NCBI GenBank assembly: GCA_030431945.1
Contig: JAUIIF010000011.1
Coordinates: 1 to 21,299 of the forward strand
DNA: 21,299 nt
Source of the DNA: Bacteroidia bacterium
GTDB lineage: Bacteria > Bacteroidota > Bacteroidia > Chitinophagales > Saprospiraceae
Direction: 5' to 3'
Shown here: positions 15,283 to 21,299 of the stretch, one piece after another
How the letters are laid out: each line of letters opens with the position of its first letter
Numbering within the stretch: position 1 is the first letter of the stretch
The notes under the pieces: model-generated
What the model was told of the DNA's origin: nothing
What the model saw: only the letters and a program-made list of their open reading frames with translations
Database searches by the model: none
Translations under genes and position numbers: made by a program

Positions 15283-15384
15283 CCTTGGCCTGGTTCCACT
15301 GAAAATGAGCGGGTGAAACCCGCCGGAGAACGCAACTAATTATGGTTGCCGGCGTATAACTAAGGTAACCAAAACAACGTAAAA

Positions 15385-15852
15385 ATGGCCCTGAAAGCCG
15401 GAGACAAAGCCCCCCTTTTCACGCTTTACGCAGCTGACACCAAAGAGGTTTCCCTGAACGACTACGCCGGGCGAAACGTCGTCATATTATTTTTCCCCCT
15501 GGCCTTTACCGGGGTTTGTACCACGGAACTTTGTACGATGCGCGATGCCCTGGCCGACTTTAACAACCTGGACACCGACGTACTGGCCATCAGCGTAGAT
15601 TCCGTCTTTACCCTCGCTAAATTCAAGGAGCTGGAAAAGCTAAATTTCCCCCTCCTCAGTGATTTCAACAAGGAAATCAGCCGCCAGTACGGCTCCCTGT
15701 ATGATACCTTCGTAATGGGCATGGAAGGGGTAAGCAAGCGCTCCGCCTTTATCGTTGATCGTGAAGGAATAATCCGCTACGCCGAGGTGCTTGATTCCGC
15801 AGGAGATTTGCCTAACTTTGCAGCAATCAAGGAAACTTTGCAGACACTGTAG
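15385..15852 (+). CDS. Peroxiredoxin (AhpC/TSA family, AhpE/PrxQ-like)
   Basis: A 155-residue cytosolic thiol peroxidase that reduces H2O2 or organic hydroperoxides. The thioredoxin-fold core and active site FFPLAFTGVCTTELCTMRD are clear: P38, T42 and peroxidatic C45. The PLAFTG-C motif resembles AhpE-type enzymes, but a second cysteine five residues later (C50) matches the CysP-x4-CysR spacing of PrxQ/BCP enzymes, suggesting an intramolecular disulfide. The rest (ISVDSVFTLAKFKE, FPLLSDFNKEISRQYG, SAFIVDREGIIRYAEV) fits the family. The reductant is unknown. It lies 33 nt upstream of clpS in the same direction and may share its transcript. Confidence 0.92.
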   Translation: MALKAGDKAPLFTLYAADTKEVSLNDYAGRNVVILFFPLAFTGVCTTELCTMRDALADFNNLDTDVLAISVDSVFTLAKFKELEKLNFPLLSDFNKEISRQYGSLYDTFVMGMEGVSKRSAFIVDREGIIRYAEVLDSAGDLPNFAAIKETLQTL

Positions 15853-15885
15853 CTGTTTCCGAAAAGTAAATTATTGCCATTCAAG

Positions 15886-16179
15886 ATGTTATACGCACAC
15901 GCCGGACAAGAGGACGTCCTTCTCGAGGAAGATATCGATACGGGGATCGGTGAACCTGCTGATCTGATCGTGTACAACGATGATCACAACACCTTTGATT
16001 GGGTGATGAAGAGCTTCGAGGAGATCCTCGGCCATTCTTCTACGCAAAGTGAACAGCTTGCCCTCCTCATTCACTTTAAGGGCAAAGCTACCGTCAAATC
16101 TGCCGCCATGGCGGAGTTGCGCCCCAAGCGGGAAGCGCTGGTAGACCGGGGGCTTTCCGCAACTATTGAAGGCCGGTAA
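15886..16179 (+). CDS. clpS: ATP-dependent Clp protease adaptor ClpS
   Basis: A 97-residue adaptor that binds proteins with N-degron residues (Leu, Phe, Tyr, Trp) and delivers them to ClpAP-type proteases. The recognition pocket motif LIVYNDDHNTFDWV (N31, D32, D33) and LLIHFKGKA (H63) match ClpS, as does the ending RGLSATIEG. A Phe (F37) occupies the position of the E. coli gate residue Met40, which may affect residue choice. ATG at 15886 is preferred; a TTG at 15874 would add four residues. It is followed 115 nt later by aat, which makes ClpS substrates by adding Leu/Phe. Its stop codon lies in a small hairpin (16175-16200). Confidence 0.92.
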   Translation: MLYAHAGQEDVLLEEDIDTGIGEPADLIVYNDDHNTFDWVMKSFEEILGHSSTQSEQLALLIHFKGKATVKSAAMAELRPKREALVDRGLSATIEGR

Positions 16180-16200
16180 CCGGGCCTACGTCGGTTATCC
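16175..16200 (+). terminator. Weak hairpin at the end of clpS
   Basis: GGTAACCG (16175-16182) pairs with CGGTTATCC (16192-16200) with one bulged base; it includes the clpS stop codon. There is no T-tract, so it may attenuate rather than end transcription. Confidence 0.25.
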
Positions 16201-16294
16201 CTAAAGTCAAGGTGGTTCAGCTATAAGTCTGGCAGGTCTCCCGCCCCCTGCGGGCATAATGCGTAACTGCCAAGAAATACCAACGGACTAATCA

Positions 16295-16969
16295 ATGCCG
16301 CTTTACCGCTTAGATCCCCGCTTTCCGGAACTATTCCCGGACCCACTCCAAACGAACGGTCAGCAGCCGGCATGTTTTGGTGGGGACCTCAGCCCCGAGC
16401 GCCTTTTTAATGCCTATCGATTAGGCTACTTCCCCTGGTTCAGCGAGGGGGAACCCATTTTATGGTGGCACCCCGACCCGCGGTTCGTCCTTTTTCCGGA
16501 CAACCTCAAGGTCAGCAAAAGTATGCGGCCCTACTTCAACCAACAGAAATACAGGGTTACCTATGACACCCACTTCAGGGAGGTCATGGAGGCTTGCCGC
16601 AACACCTTTCGGCCCGGACAGTGGGGCAGCTGGATTACGGATGACCTGATCGAGGGCTACGTAGGCCTTTTCGACCTGGGGCTGGCCCATAGTGTGGAAG
16701 TATGGGAAGCGGGAGAGCTGGTCGGCGGCTTGTACGGCCTGGCACTCGGCAAGGTTTTCTTCGGCGAGTCCATGTTTCACCACCGGCCCAACGCCAGTAA
16801 GTTTGCCTTCATCAGCCTCGTACGCAAACTGAAGGAACTCGGCTTCCGGCTTATCGACTGTCAGCAGGAAACAAGTCACCTTACCTCCCTTGGCGGAGAA
16901 GGCATCTCCAGGGAGAAGTTCCTGGAGTTGATCGGCCCCATACCGGAAGAAGGAACCATCTGGCGCTAA
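16295..16969 (+). CDS. aat: Leucyl/phenylalanyl-tRNA--protein transferase
   Basis: Transfers Leu or Phe from aminoacyl-tRNA to the N-terminal Lys or Arg of proteins, creating N-degrons for ClpS. The 224-residue length is typical. Family motifs run in order: YRLGYFPWF (41-49), PILWWHPDPR (54-63), GSWITDDLIEGYVGLFDLG, AHSVEVWE (131-138), GGLYGLALGKVFFGESMF (144-161) and LIDCQ (186-190) with D188 at the position of the catalytic aspartate of E. coli Aat, then HLTSLGGEGISREKFL. All expected segments are intact. It sits after clpS on the same strand, so tagging and recognition factors of one pathway are neighbours. A GC hairpin (16975-16988) follows its stop codon. Confidence 0.96.
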   Translation: MPLYRLDPRFPELFPDPLQTNGQQPACFGGDLSPERLFNAYRLGYFPWFSEGEPILWWHPDPRFVLFPDNLKVSKSMRPYFNQQKYRVTYDTHFREVMEACRNTFRPGQWGSWITDDLIEGYVGLFDLGLAHSVEVWEAGELVGGLYGLALGKVFFGESMFHHRPNASKFAFISLVRKLKELGFRLIDCQQETSHLTSLGGEGISREKFLELIGPIPEEGTIWR

Positions 16970-16974
16970 TGTTA

Positions 16975-16988
16975 CGGGCAGCTGCCCG
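16975..16988 (+). terminator. Short hairpin after aat
   Basis: CGGGC and GCCCG form a 5-bp stem around AGCT, 5 nt after the aat stop codon. An A-rich rather than T-rich stretch follows, so this is only a possible terminator. Confidence 0.25.
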
Positions 16989-16989
16989 C

Positions 16990-17063
16990 AAATAAAAACG
17001 CCACGCCTTCAGCCGGCATTCCCCATTGGTGATCCCAAAGGTGTACCGACTGAAAACGTGGCG
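16990..17063 (-). terminator. Intrinsic terminator of the DUF2911 gene
   Basis: CGCCACG (16999-17005) pairs with CGTGGCG (17057-17063); inside, TTCAG/CTGAA and CGG/CCG extend the stem to 15 pairs with two small internal loops, around a 29-nt loop. On the minus strand TTTTTATTT follows. It lies about 50 nt beyond the DUF2911 stop codon. Confidence 0.7.
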
Positions 17064-17111
17064 CGTAGCTGAAGCTGCTTACCGGAGGGCAAGTAGCTCA
17101 ATCAGGGCCGG

Positions 17112-17990
17112 TTAGTCCATTTTCTTTCCGGAGCCCAGCGCAGACAAGGATGCCTTATTGAGGCGCACGTAGTCCATATTACCTGCTTTCTCAGCAAGCA
17201 TCAGCGACTTCTCGTAGGCCATTTGGGCCTCCTTCTTCATACCAAGGCCTTCCTTGATCAGTGCCTCGCGGCGTACCATCCAGTAACGCTGGTCATCGCC
17301 GGCCATTTTATTGGCCTTCTCGATGTAGCCCAGGGCTTCCTTCATCCCTTCCTGGCCTCCGTTCTCGGAGAGGAAAGTAGCAGCCTGGTAGTAATCGTTC
17401 ATGCCGGGGCCGGCCATCACTTGCTTGATCTGGGCCATCACTTGTTCCTTAGCCTTCGTCTTTACCGGCAGGGCGGCCATGGTGTTGCCCCAGATCATAA
17501 CTACATCCGCACCGTCCATCGTGTGGTTTTGCGTCATGATCGTGAAGGTTTCCATCGTCGTGGGAGACGCCATTGCCTTCACCTTCGCCGTAGCCGCGGG
17601 GGTCTTTTCCACGTAGCTGTTCCAGCTTCCGCTTTCGTAGGGGAACAGCATTACTTCCCATTCGCCGGCCATTGGCTTGGTCAGAACTGCGTAATCACCA
17701 GCCTTGAGTTCCTTGCCGCCGACCATAACGTCACCCCCAAAGGTGAACTTAGTCGCCTGGTTAGCACCGGTACGCCAGATTTCACCAAAGGGCACCAGAC
17801 CGTCTTTAGCGAAGAGGGTACGCCCTTTCATCCCGGGCCGGCTATAGGTAACGTGGAAATCCGTCAGGCCGATTTGTGTTTCCATCTTTACCGTTGGTGA
17901 AGCGGATGGGGTCTGGAGTTGGGCCTGCAGGCCGGCCGTGAAGAGCAGGGCCAGAGCCGCAAGCGCAAGAGAAAATAGTTGTTTACGCAT
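17112..17990 (-). CDS. DUF2911 family secreted protein with helical C-terminal extension
   Basis: A 292-residue protein with a signal peptide (residues 1-23, cleavage near LQA|QLQ). Residues about 26-190 are a DUF2911 domain: SPSASPTVKMETQIGLTDF-type opening, VTYSRPGMKGRTLF, LVPFGEIWRTGANQATKFTF, LKAGDYAVLT and EWEVMLF. The domain is common in Bacteroidota and has no established function; it is predicted periplasmic. Residues about 195-285 are helical and TPR-like (DYYQAATFLSENGG, ALGYIEKANKMAGDDQRYWMVRREALIKEG), probably for protein contact. No lipobox cysteine is seen. It is a single-gene unit with its own terminator. A GGTAAA/TTTACC palindrome lies 26 nt upstream. Confidence 0.88.
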   Translation of the reverse strand: MRKQLFSLALAALALLFTAGLQAQLQTPSASPTVKMETQIGLTDFHVTYSRPGMKGRTLFAKDGLVPFGEIWRTGANQATKFTFGGDVMVGGKELKAGDYAVLTKPMAGEWEVMLFPYESGSWNSYVEKTPAATAKVKAMASPTTMETFTIMTQNHTMDGADVVMIWGNTMAALPVKTKAKEQVMAQIKQVMAGPGMNDYYQAATFLSENGGQEGMKEALGYIEKANKMAGDDQRYWMVRREALIKEGLGMKKEAQMAYEKSLMLAEKAGNMDYVRLNKASLSALGSGKKMD

Positions 17991-18015
17991 GATGTAGTGT
18001 TGGTTTTGGTTTTTT

Positions 18016-18028
18016 GGTAAAATTTACC
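18016..18028. promoter_or_regulatory. Palindrome overlapping a possible -7 box of the DUF2911 gene
   Basis: GGTAAAATTTACC has 6-bp inverted arms around a single central base. On the minus strand it contains TAAATTTT (18019-18026), one mismatch from TAnnTTTG, giving a leader of about 20-25 nt. A repressor site over the promoter is possible; no known regulator is recognised. Confidence 0.3.
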
Positions 18029-18238
18029 AGATGGATAAGGTCGTAAGCTCGTGGAAGGTTCAATCCTGACCAGAGCAGTTCCCTCCGCGAAAGTAACCAA
18101 TCTCCGGGTAAACTGCTACAATTGTAGTAGTAGATGATCATTCGTGGGGGGACTGGCCGTTGAGGCCCGGCAATACGCCAGGCTGCGCTGGGCATTCATC
18201 CGTTACCTAAAGCAACGGGCGGAGGCCCGGAAGTCTGG

Positions 18239-19564
18239 TTATTTACGGATACCTTCAATGAAGGCGCGTACCCCGTGGTGGCTCACGGTCTTACCGTGAA
18301 AATGGGCCTGGGTGCTGGCCCGTTCCTGCGGCGTTGCGTTGAAGGAGGAAAGGATGTTCTGCAGGTGCATTTTCATGTGTCCTTTCTGAATGCCGGTCGT
18401 AACGAGGCTGCGGAGGGCGGCAAAATTCTGCGCCAGCCCTGCGGCAGCCATGACACACATCAATTCTTCGGCGGAGGGGCGGTCAAGAATGTCGAGTGCG
18501 ACATTTGCCAGCGGATGTAGTTTGGTAAGTCCCCCGACGGTCCCCAGCGCTAGTGGCAGGGTCAGCTCGAAGTGAAAAACATCGTGGTCGATCCGGCAGC
18601 GGCTCAGGCCGCGGTACTGCCCGTCCTGGGCGGCAAACGCATGCGTGGCCGCTTCAATAGCCCGGAAGTCGTTCCCCGTAGCGAGGACAACGGCATCGAC
18701 GCCGTTCATGATTCCCTTATTGTGGGTAACCGCCCGGTAGGGGTCTTGCCGGGCAATGTCAACGGCATACTGAAAACGCCGGGCAAAATCTGCCGCATCT
18801 ACGGTACTTCCGGGAATATTCATCGCTTCGATGGGGCAGGAGACCCACGCTTTGACAATGCAGTTGGGGGTATGGTTACTCAGGATAGCCATGATCACCT
18901 CCAGTTCTCGTTCGTCTGCCTCCAAAGCGGGGCAGGTGGCCGCCCAGCGCTCGAGCTCCTGCCCGTAGGCTTCCAGAACAGTATTGATGAAGTTGGCCCC
19001 CATGCTGTCCGCCGTTCCGAAACGGACGAGGAGCTGGTAACAATCCGGTGCTACTTCGGGCAGGTGTTTCCAGGTCAGGCCCCGGACACCGCCGCCCCGT
19101 GCTTCCATCCGCGCAGTCAGTTCGGCCGTTTGGGCGCGGACGCGGGTGCAAAGATCGGTCAGGAGTGCCGCCCGCCGTTCGGGCCGGCCGTTCCAGCGAA
19201 AGTGCAGTTGGCCGAGTTTCTCGGCCGCAATTACTTCTGCGTGAAACCCGCCCCGCGTCATCCAGTATTTGGCGGCGGCGGAAGCCGCCGCTACGACACT
19301 TGATTCTTCGATGACCATCGGCACGGCGTAGGTCCGCCCGTTCACCAAAAAGTTGGGGGCGACCCCGAAAGGCATGGGGAAGTTGGCGATGGTGTTTTCG
19401 CTGAAGTTATCGATAACGGCCTGCAGGCCGTTGTCGGCAGCATCAAAACGCCGCAGTTCCCTGTCCTGATCTGGTTGCAGGAAGTATTCCACCAGCCAGG
19501 CTCTTCGTTCTGCCTTGGTTTTCCGGCTGAAGCCGTTAATTTTTTTCTTATCGTCGTTATCCAC
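18239..19564 (-). CDS. mvaA: Hydroxymethylglutaryl-CoA reductase, class II
   Basis: Converts HMG-CoA to mevalonate, the committed step of the mevalonate pathway; soluble, 441 residues, typical of class II enzymes. Visible motifs are ENTIANFPMPFGVAPNFLVNG (56-76), the catalytic glutamate E87 in EESSVVAAAS, the SMGANFINTVLE nucleotide/substrate segment (187-198), the catalytic lysine K283 in THNKGIMNG, the aspartate D299 in GNDFRAIEA, GTVGGLTKLHPLA (341-353) and the C-terminal histidine H396 in QKGHMKMH. All catalytic positions are intact. It begins 18 nt after the end of fni and is probably co-transcribed with it. The window contains no MEP-pathway gene. Confidence 0.96.
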   Translation of the reverse strand: MDNDDKKKINGFSRKTKAERRAWLVEYFLQPDQDRELRRFDAADNGLQAVIDNFSENTIANFPMPFGVAPNFLVNGRTYAVPMVIEESSVVAAASAAAKYWMTRGGFHAEVIAAEKLGQLHFRWNGRPERRAALLTDLCTRVRAQTAELTARMEARGGGVRGLTWKHLPEVAPDCYQLLVRFGTADSMGANFINTVLEAYGQELERWAATCPALEADERELEVIMAILSNHTPNCIVKAWVSCPIEAMNIPGSTVDAADFARRFQYAVDIARQDPYRAVTHNKGIMNGVDAVVLATGNDFRAIEAATHAFAAQDGQYRGLSRCRIDHDVFHFELTLPLALGTVGGLTKLHPLANVALDILDRPSAEELMCVMAAAGLAQNFAALRSLVTTGIQKGHMKMHLQNILSSFNATPQERASTQAHFHGKTVSHHGVRAFIEGIRK

Positions 19565-19582
19565 GGTTGGCGGATTTTTTTA

Positions 19583-20626
19583 TTACCGGGGCCGAAGGTA
19601 AGCCGCCGCCAGCTCAAGGCCACGAATTTGGGTACGCACGTAACTCGCTAAAGTCGCATAATCCTCGCGGGCGTACCGCAGGAAGGCGGAAGCCTGGCCG
19701 TAAACGGCCGGCAACAACGCCCGCTCCGTCAGGTAGTAGCCATCGAGGAAATTTCGCAACCCGCCACTGATGATGAGCTGCTTACACTGCACCTGCGGCC
19801 GCGCCCCTGCCTCTGCTTCCGTGACCAGTTTATTAATCGTATCCACCATCTCCACGGCGGCGTGGCCGACCTGGACAATCGGTCCGTAAGCAGCCCGGCT
19901 CAGGTCGTCCGCCCGGAACAGTTCCAGCTTGCTGAAGTTGGTGCCGCCACTGGCAGCCGTATCGATGGCCAACAGCGGTAGCTCCAGGAGCGCCGCCAGG
20001 CTCCGGGGGCCCATCCCCTGCCCTACTTCCTTGACGATGAGGGGCAGCTCCGGCAGGGCCGCCAGGGTCGCCCTGATCGTGGCCAGGGGCGAGACCGTGA
20101 AGCGATCTCCTTCCGGTTGCATGGCTTCCTGAAATGGATTTACGTGGATGATGAGTCCGTCGGCCCGCAGGAGGTCACACATCTGGCGAATGTCCTCCGC
20201 CCGGCCGGCATCGAGCATTTCCTGTACCTGCGCGACCCCAAGGTTGGCAAACAAGGGTACACCATCGCCCGTCAGGGGGCGGATATCAAAATCCCGCAAC
20301 CGCTCCTGGCCGTAAAGCAGCGGCCGGCAAGACCCCAGCCCCATGCCCAACCCGAATTCAGCACAGGCCTGCGCCAGGTTCTGGTTGATGACGTAGGCTT
20401 TTTCCGTCCCTCCGGTCATGCTGCTTACCCACAGCGGCGCCTTCATTTTCCGGGCGCCAAAAGCCACTTCGGGCAAGGAACCCGCTGCCGGATGGGCGGC
20501 CAGCAATGGCTCGTAATCAAAACGAGGGTCCAGCCCCATGGCATCGACCTGGGAGCGGAACGCCAGTTCAATGTGGTCTTCTTTCCGGCTTTCGCCGGTA
20601 GGATCCTCAGTCGGAGAATGATGCAT
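19583..20626 (-). CDS. fni: Isopentenyl-diphosphate delta-isomerase, type 2 (FMN-dependent)
   Basis: Interconverts IPP and DMAPP using reduced FMN. Motifs include SRKEDHIELAF near the N-terminus (substrate binding), the FMN-binding segments WVSSMTGGTEKA and GMGLGSCRPLL, ANLGVAQ, IIHVNPFQEAMQPEGDR (with the conserved Gln and Glu of the active site), PLIVKEVGQGMG, IDTAASGGTNFSKLE and ISGGLRNFLDGYYL. I choose ATG at 20626 (347 residues), which leaves a short N-terminus before KEDHI as in the family; ATGs at 20650 and 20671 are in frame. The 20671 start overlaps a weak promoter-like TACCTTG (20669-20675). The stretch TEAEAGARPQVQCKQ carries a copy of the 15-bp dispersed word and looks slightly longer than usual. 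It is upstream partner of mvaA. Confidence 0.93.
   Translation of the reverse strand: MHHSPTEDPTGESRKEDHIELAFRSQVDAMGLDPRFDYEPLLAAHPAAGSLPEVAFGARKMKAPLWVSSMTGGTEKAYVINQNLAQACAEFGLGMGLGSCRPLLYGQERLRDFDIRPLTGDGVPLFANLGVAQVQEMLDAGRAEDIRQMCDLLRADGLIIHVNPFQEAMQPEGDRFTVSPLATIRATLAALPELPLIVKEVGQGMGPRSLAALLELPLLAIDTAASGGTNFSKLELFRADDLSRAAYGPIVQVGHAAVEMVDTINKLVTEAEAGARPQVQCKQLIISGGLRNFLDGYYLTERALLPAVYGQASAFLRYAREDYATLASYVRTQIRGLELAAAYLRPR
19790..19806 (+). repeat. Dispersed 15-bp NotI-containing word, copy 4 (inside fni)
   Basis: CACCTGCGGCCGCGCCC lies on the strand opposite to fni. Read in the gene it encodes part of GARPQVQ, between the helix ending INKLVTEAEA and the strand KQLIISGG. Confidence 0.75.
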
Positions 20627-21002
20627 AGTTGCGGATAGTATCTCGGGCATAAATGCCGAACAGGGAGACAAGGTAATGGTTTAAAAATGGTTGTGCCTGG
20701 CGGTCCGGGACAGCCTGGCTTGGCTACCGCAGGCTTATTCGGTAAAATCTTCGCTCGTCAGCCAAAGCAGGAGGAGCGAGGGGGGCCGTTCCTGGCTGTT
20801 GGGGGGGTGCCCGCCGGGAGAGCGGGCAACAAAATCACCAGGCGGAGGACGTAGGCTGAACCAAGTGCTTTTACCGTCATTCCACCTGCCGTAGGAATAA
20901 CTGCTGTAAAAGTGGCCTGCAGCTCAAGCCGCCCTTGTCGCGGGGTCGGGAAAAAGAGACAATTGCCACACCGCGCAGGAGCGCGAACCGACCGGAGCAG
21001 AC

Positions 21003-21028
21003 AAAAAAAGAGGCAACACCGTTGCCTC
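21003..21028 (-). terminator. Strong intrinsic terminator without an assigned gene
   Basis: GAGGCAAC (21010-21017) and GTTGCCTC (21021-21028) form a perfect 8-bp stem with a 3-nt ACC loop; on the minus strand seven T residues follow. No minus-strand gene lies between it and the next gene at 21264, which runs the other way. Confidence 0.85.
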
Positions 21029-21250
21029 CCAATAACCCCAAAAAACCAAATGAAAACTAAATAATTCAAGCAGACGCAATATATACTACCGCTCGAACGT
21101 AGCTACAAGGTATAATAAATTTTTAGAGCACCAAGCGTTTTGTGAAAAAAAATTCACGCCCTTTGAATTTTCGACTGTGCCCGGGAATTAAACACCAGAT
21201 AAACCGGACATTACTTCCTGCGCAAACAAACTCAATTACCCGCTACGTGT

Positions 21251-21258
21251 TACCTTTG
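21251..21258 (+). promoter_or_regulatory. Promoter -7 box of the last gene
   Basis: TACCTTTG is an exact TAnnTTTG match ending 5 nt before the ATG at 21264, so the mRNA should be leaderless or nearly so. A TTG at -33 is not evident. Confidence 0.55.
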
Positions 21259-21263
21259 CAACC

Positions 21264-21299
21264 ATGGCTGTAACACGAATTATCAGTGGCATAATTATT
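21264..21299 (+). CDS. Start of an unidentified, probably membrane, protein (3' truncated)
   Basis: ATG at 21264 is followed by 11 more codons, MAVTRIISGIII, before the window ends. The hydrophobic start after a basic residue suggests an N-terminal membrane helix. Phosphatidate cytidylyltransferases often begin in this style (R-x-I-(S/T)-G-hydrophobic), but 12 residues are too few to assign a family. The exact -7 box immediately upstream supports this as a real start codon. Confidence 0.5.
   Translation, partial: MAVTRIISGIII

Larger units (their letters stand above)
15007..15384. other. Divergent intergenic region between ompH and peroxiredoxin
   Basis: About 380 nt without a gene. It contains a perfect 14-bp palindrome TTTCGGGCCCGAAA (15197-15210), one copy of the 15-bp dispersed word (15268-15282), and two small hairpins: GCGGG/CCCGC (15309-15323) and GCAAC/GTTGC (15332-15349). 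I find no clear TAnnTTTG box on the plus strand for the peroxiredoxin gene. Confidence 0.5.
20627..21263. other. Long non-coding region upstream of the last gene
   Basis: About 640 nt with no convincing gene. It contains a TGCCCGC/GCGGGCA hairpin (20808-20828), a CGCGC/GCGCG hairpin (20972-20985), a strong minus-strand terminator (21003-21028), a GTGAA/TTCAC hairpin (21142-21157) and an exact plus-strand -7 box (21251-21258). From about 21030 the DNA becomes AT-rich, unlike the surrounding genes. The open frames in it start with non-ATG codons or run through the terminator and match no family. Confidence 0.55.

Noticed and set aside
16201..16294. GC hairpin region before aat considered as a tRNA gene
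   Set aside because: No acceptor stem, anticodon arm or TTCRA motif could be arranged.
21050..21064. Four-codon frame ATG AAA ACT AAA TAA (MKTK) considered as a leader peptide
   Set aside because: Too short to judge, and the promoter box of the following gene lies about 190 nt downstream of it, so it would not be on that mRNA.
20758..21069. 103-codon minus-strand frame with a hydrophobic start
   Set aside because: It starts with TTG, passes through the strong terminator at 21003-21028 and has no recognisable domain.
1..21299. CRISPR array, insertion sequence or phage island
   Set aside because: No regularly spaced repeats, transposase or integrase reading frames, or terminal inverted repeats flanking a gene were seen.

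Overview
The window looks like chromosomal DNA of a Bacteroidota bacterium, most likely Saprospiria and close to Lewinella/Neolewinella. The signs are a large secreted choice-anchor B protein with a type IX secretion (T9SS) C-terminal signal, a DUF2911 lipoprotein-like gene, a class II HMG-CoA reductase next to a type 2 IPP isomerase (mevalonate pathway), paired ompH/skp genes beside murI, and many copies of the Bacteroidota promoter -7 box TAnnTTTG. The genus is inference. Most of the content is housekeeping. I see no CRISPR array, insertion sequence, prophage, tRNA or rRNA.

Layout. 1-2419 (+): the end of an iodotyrosine-deiodinase-like nitroreductase, an overlapping unknown gene and argH. 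2436-3076 (-): two small paralogous three-helix membrane proteins. 3188-5839 (-): an 883-residue T9SS-exported protein. 6304-7509 (+): a soluble GAF histidine kinase. 7657-9921 (-): pnp, with an unusual Arg/Asp-rich tail and a long, structured upstream region. 10320-12210 (+): a CHASE3 membrane histidine kinase overlapping a CheY-like receiver. 12287-14977 (-): DinB-like protein, murI and two ompH/skp genes, with a textbook terminator between murI and ompH. 15385-16969 (+): peroxiredoxin, clpS and aat. 17112-17990 (-): DUF2911 protein. 18239-20626 (-): fni then mvaA, a mevalonate-pathway operon. 20627-21263: non-coding, with an orphan minus-strand terminator. 21264-end (+): the first codons of another gene.

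How genes work together. clpS and aat are the recognition and tagging halves of the bacterial Leu/N-degron pathway. fni and mvaA both serve isoprenoid synthesis. The two ompH/skp genes and murI both serve envelope building. The membrane kinase and its overlapping receiver form a phosphorelay pair with no DNA-binding output domain.

The observations most worth a second look are: a 15-bp NotI-containing word present four times, twice inside genes; the structured pnp leader; a perfect minus-strand terminator at 21003-21028 with no gene feeding it; and several genes whose -7 box lies only 4-8 nt before the start codon, which suggests leaderless or near-leaderless mRNAs. I found no convincing wholly new multi-gene system.
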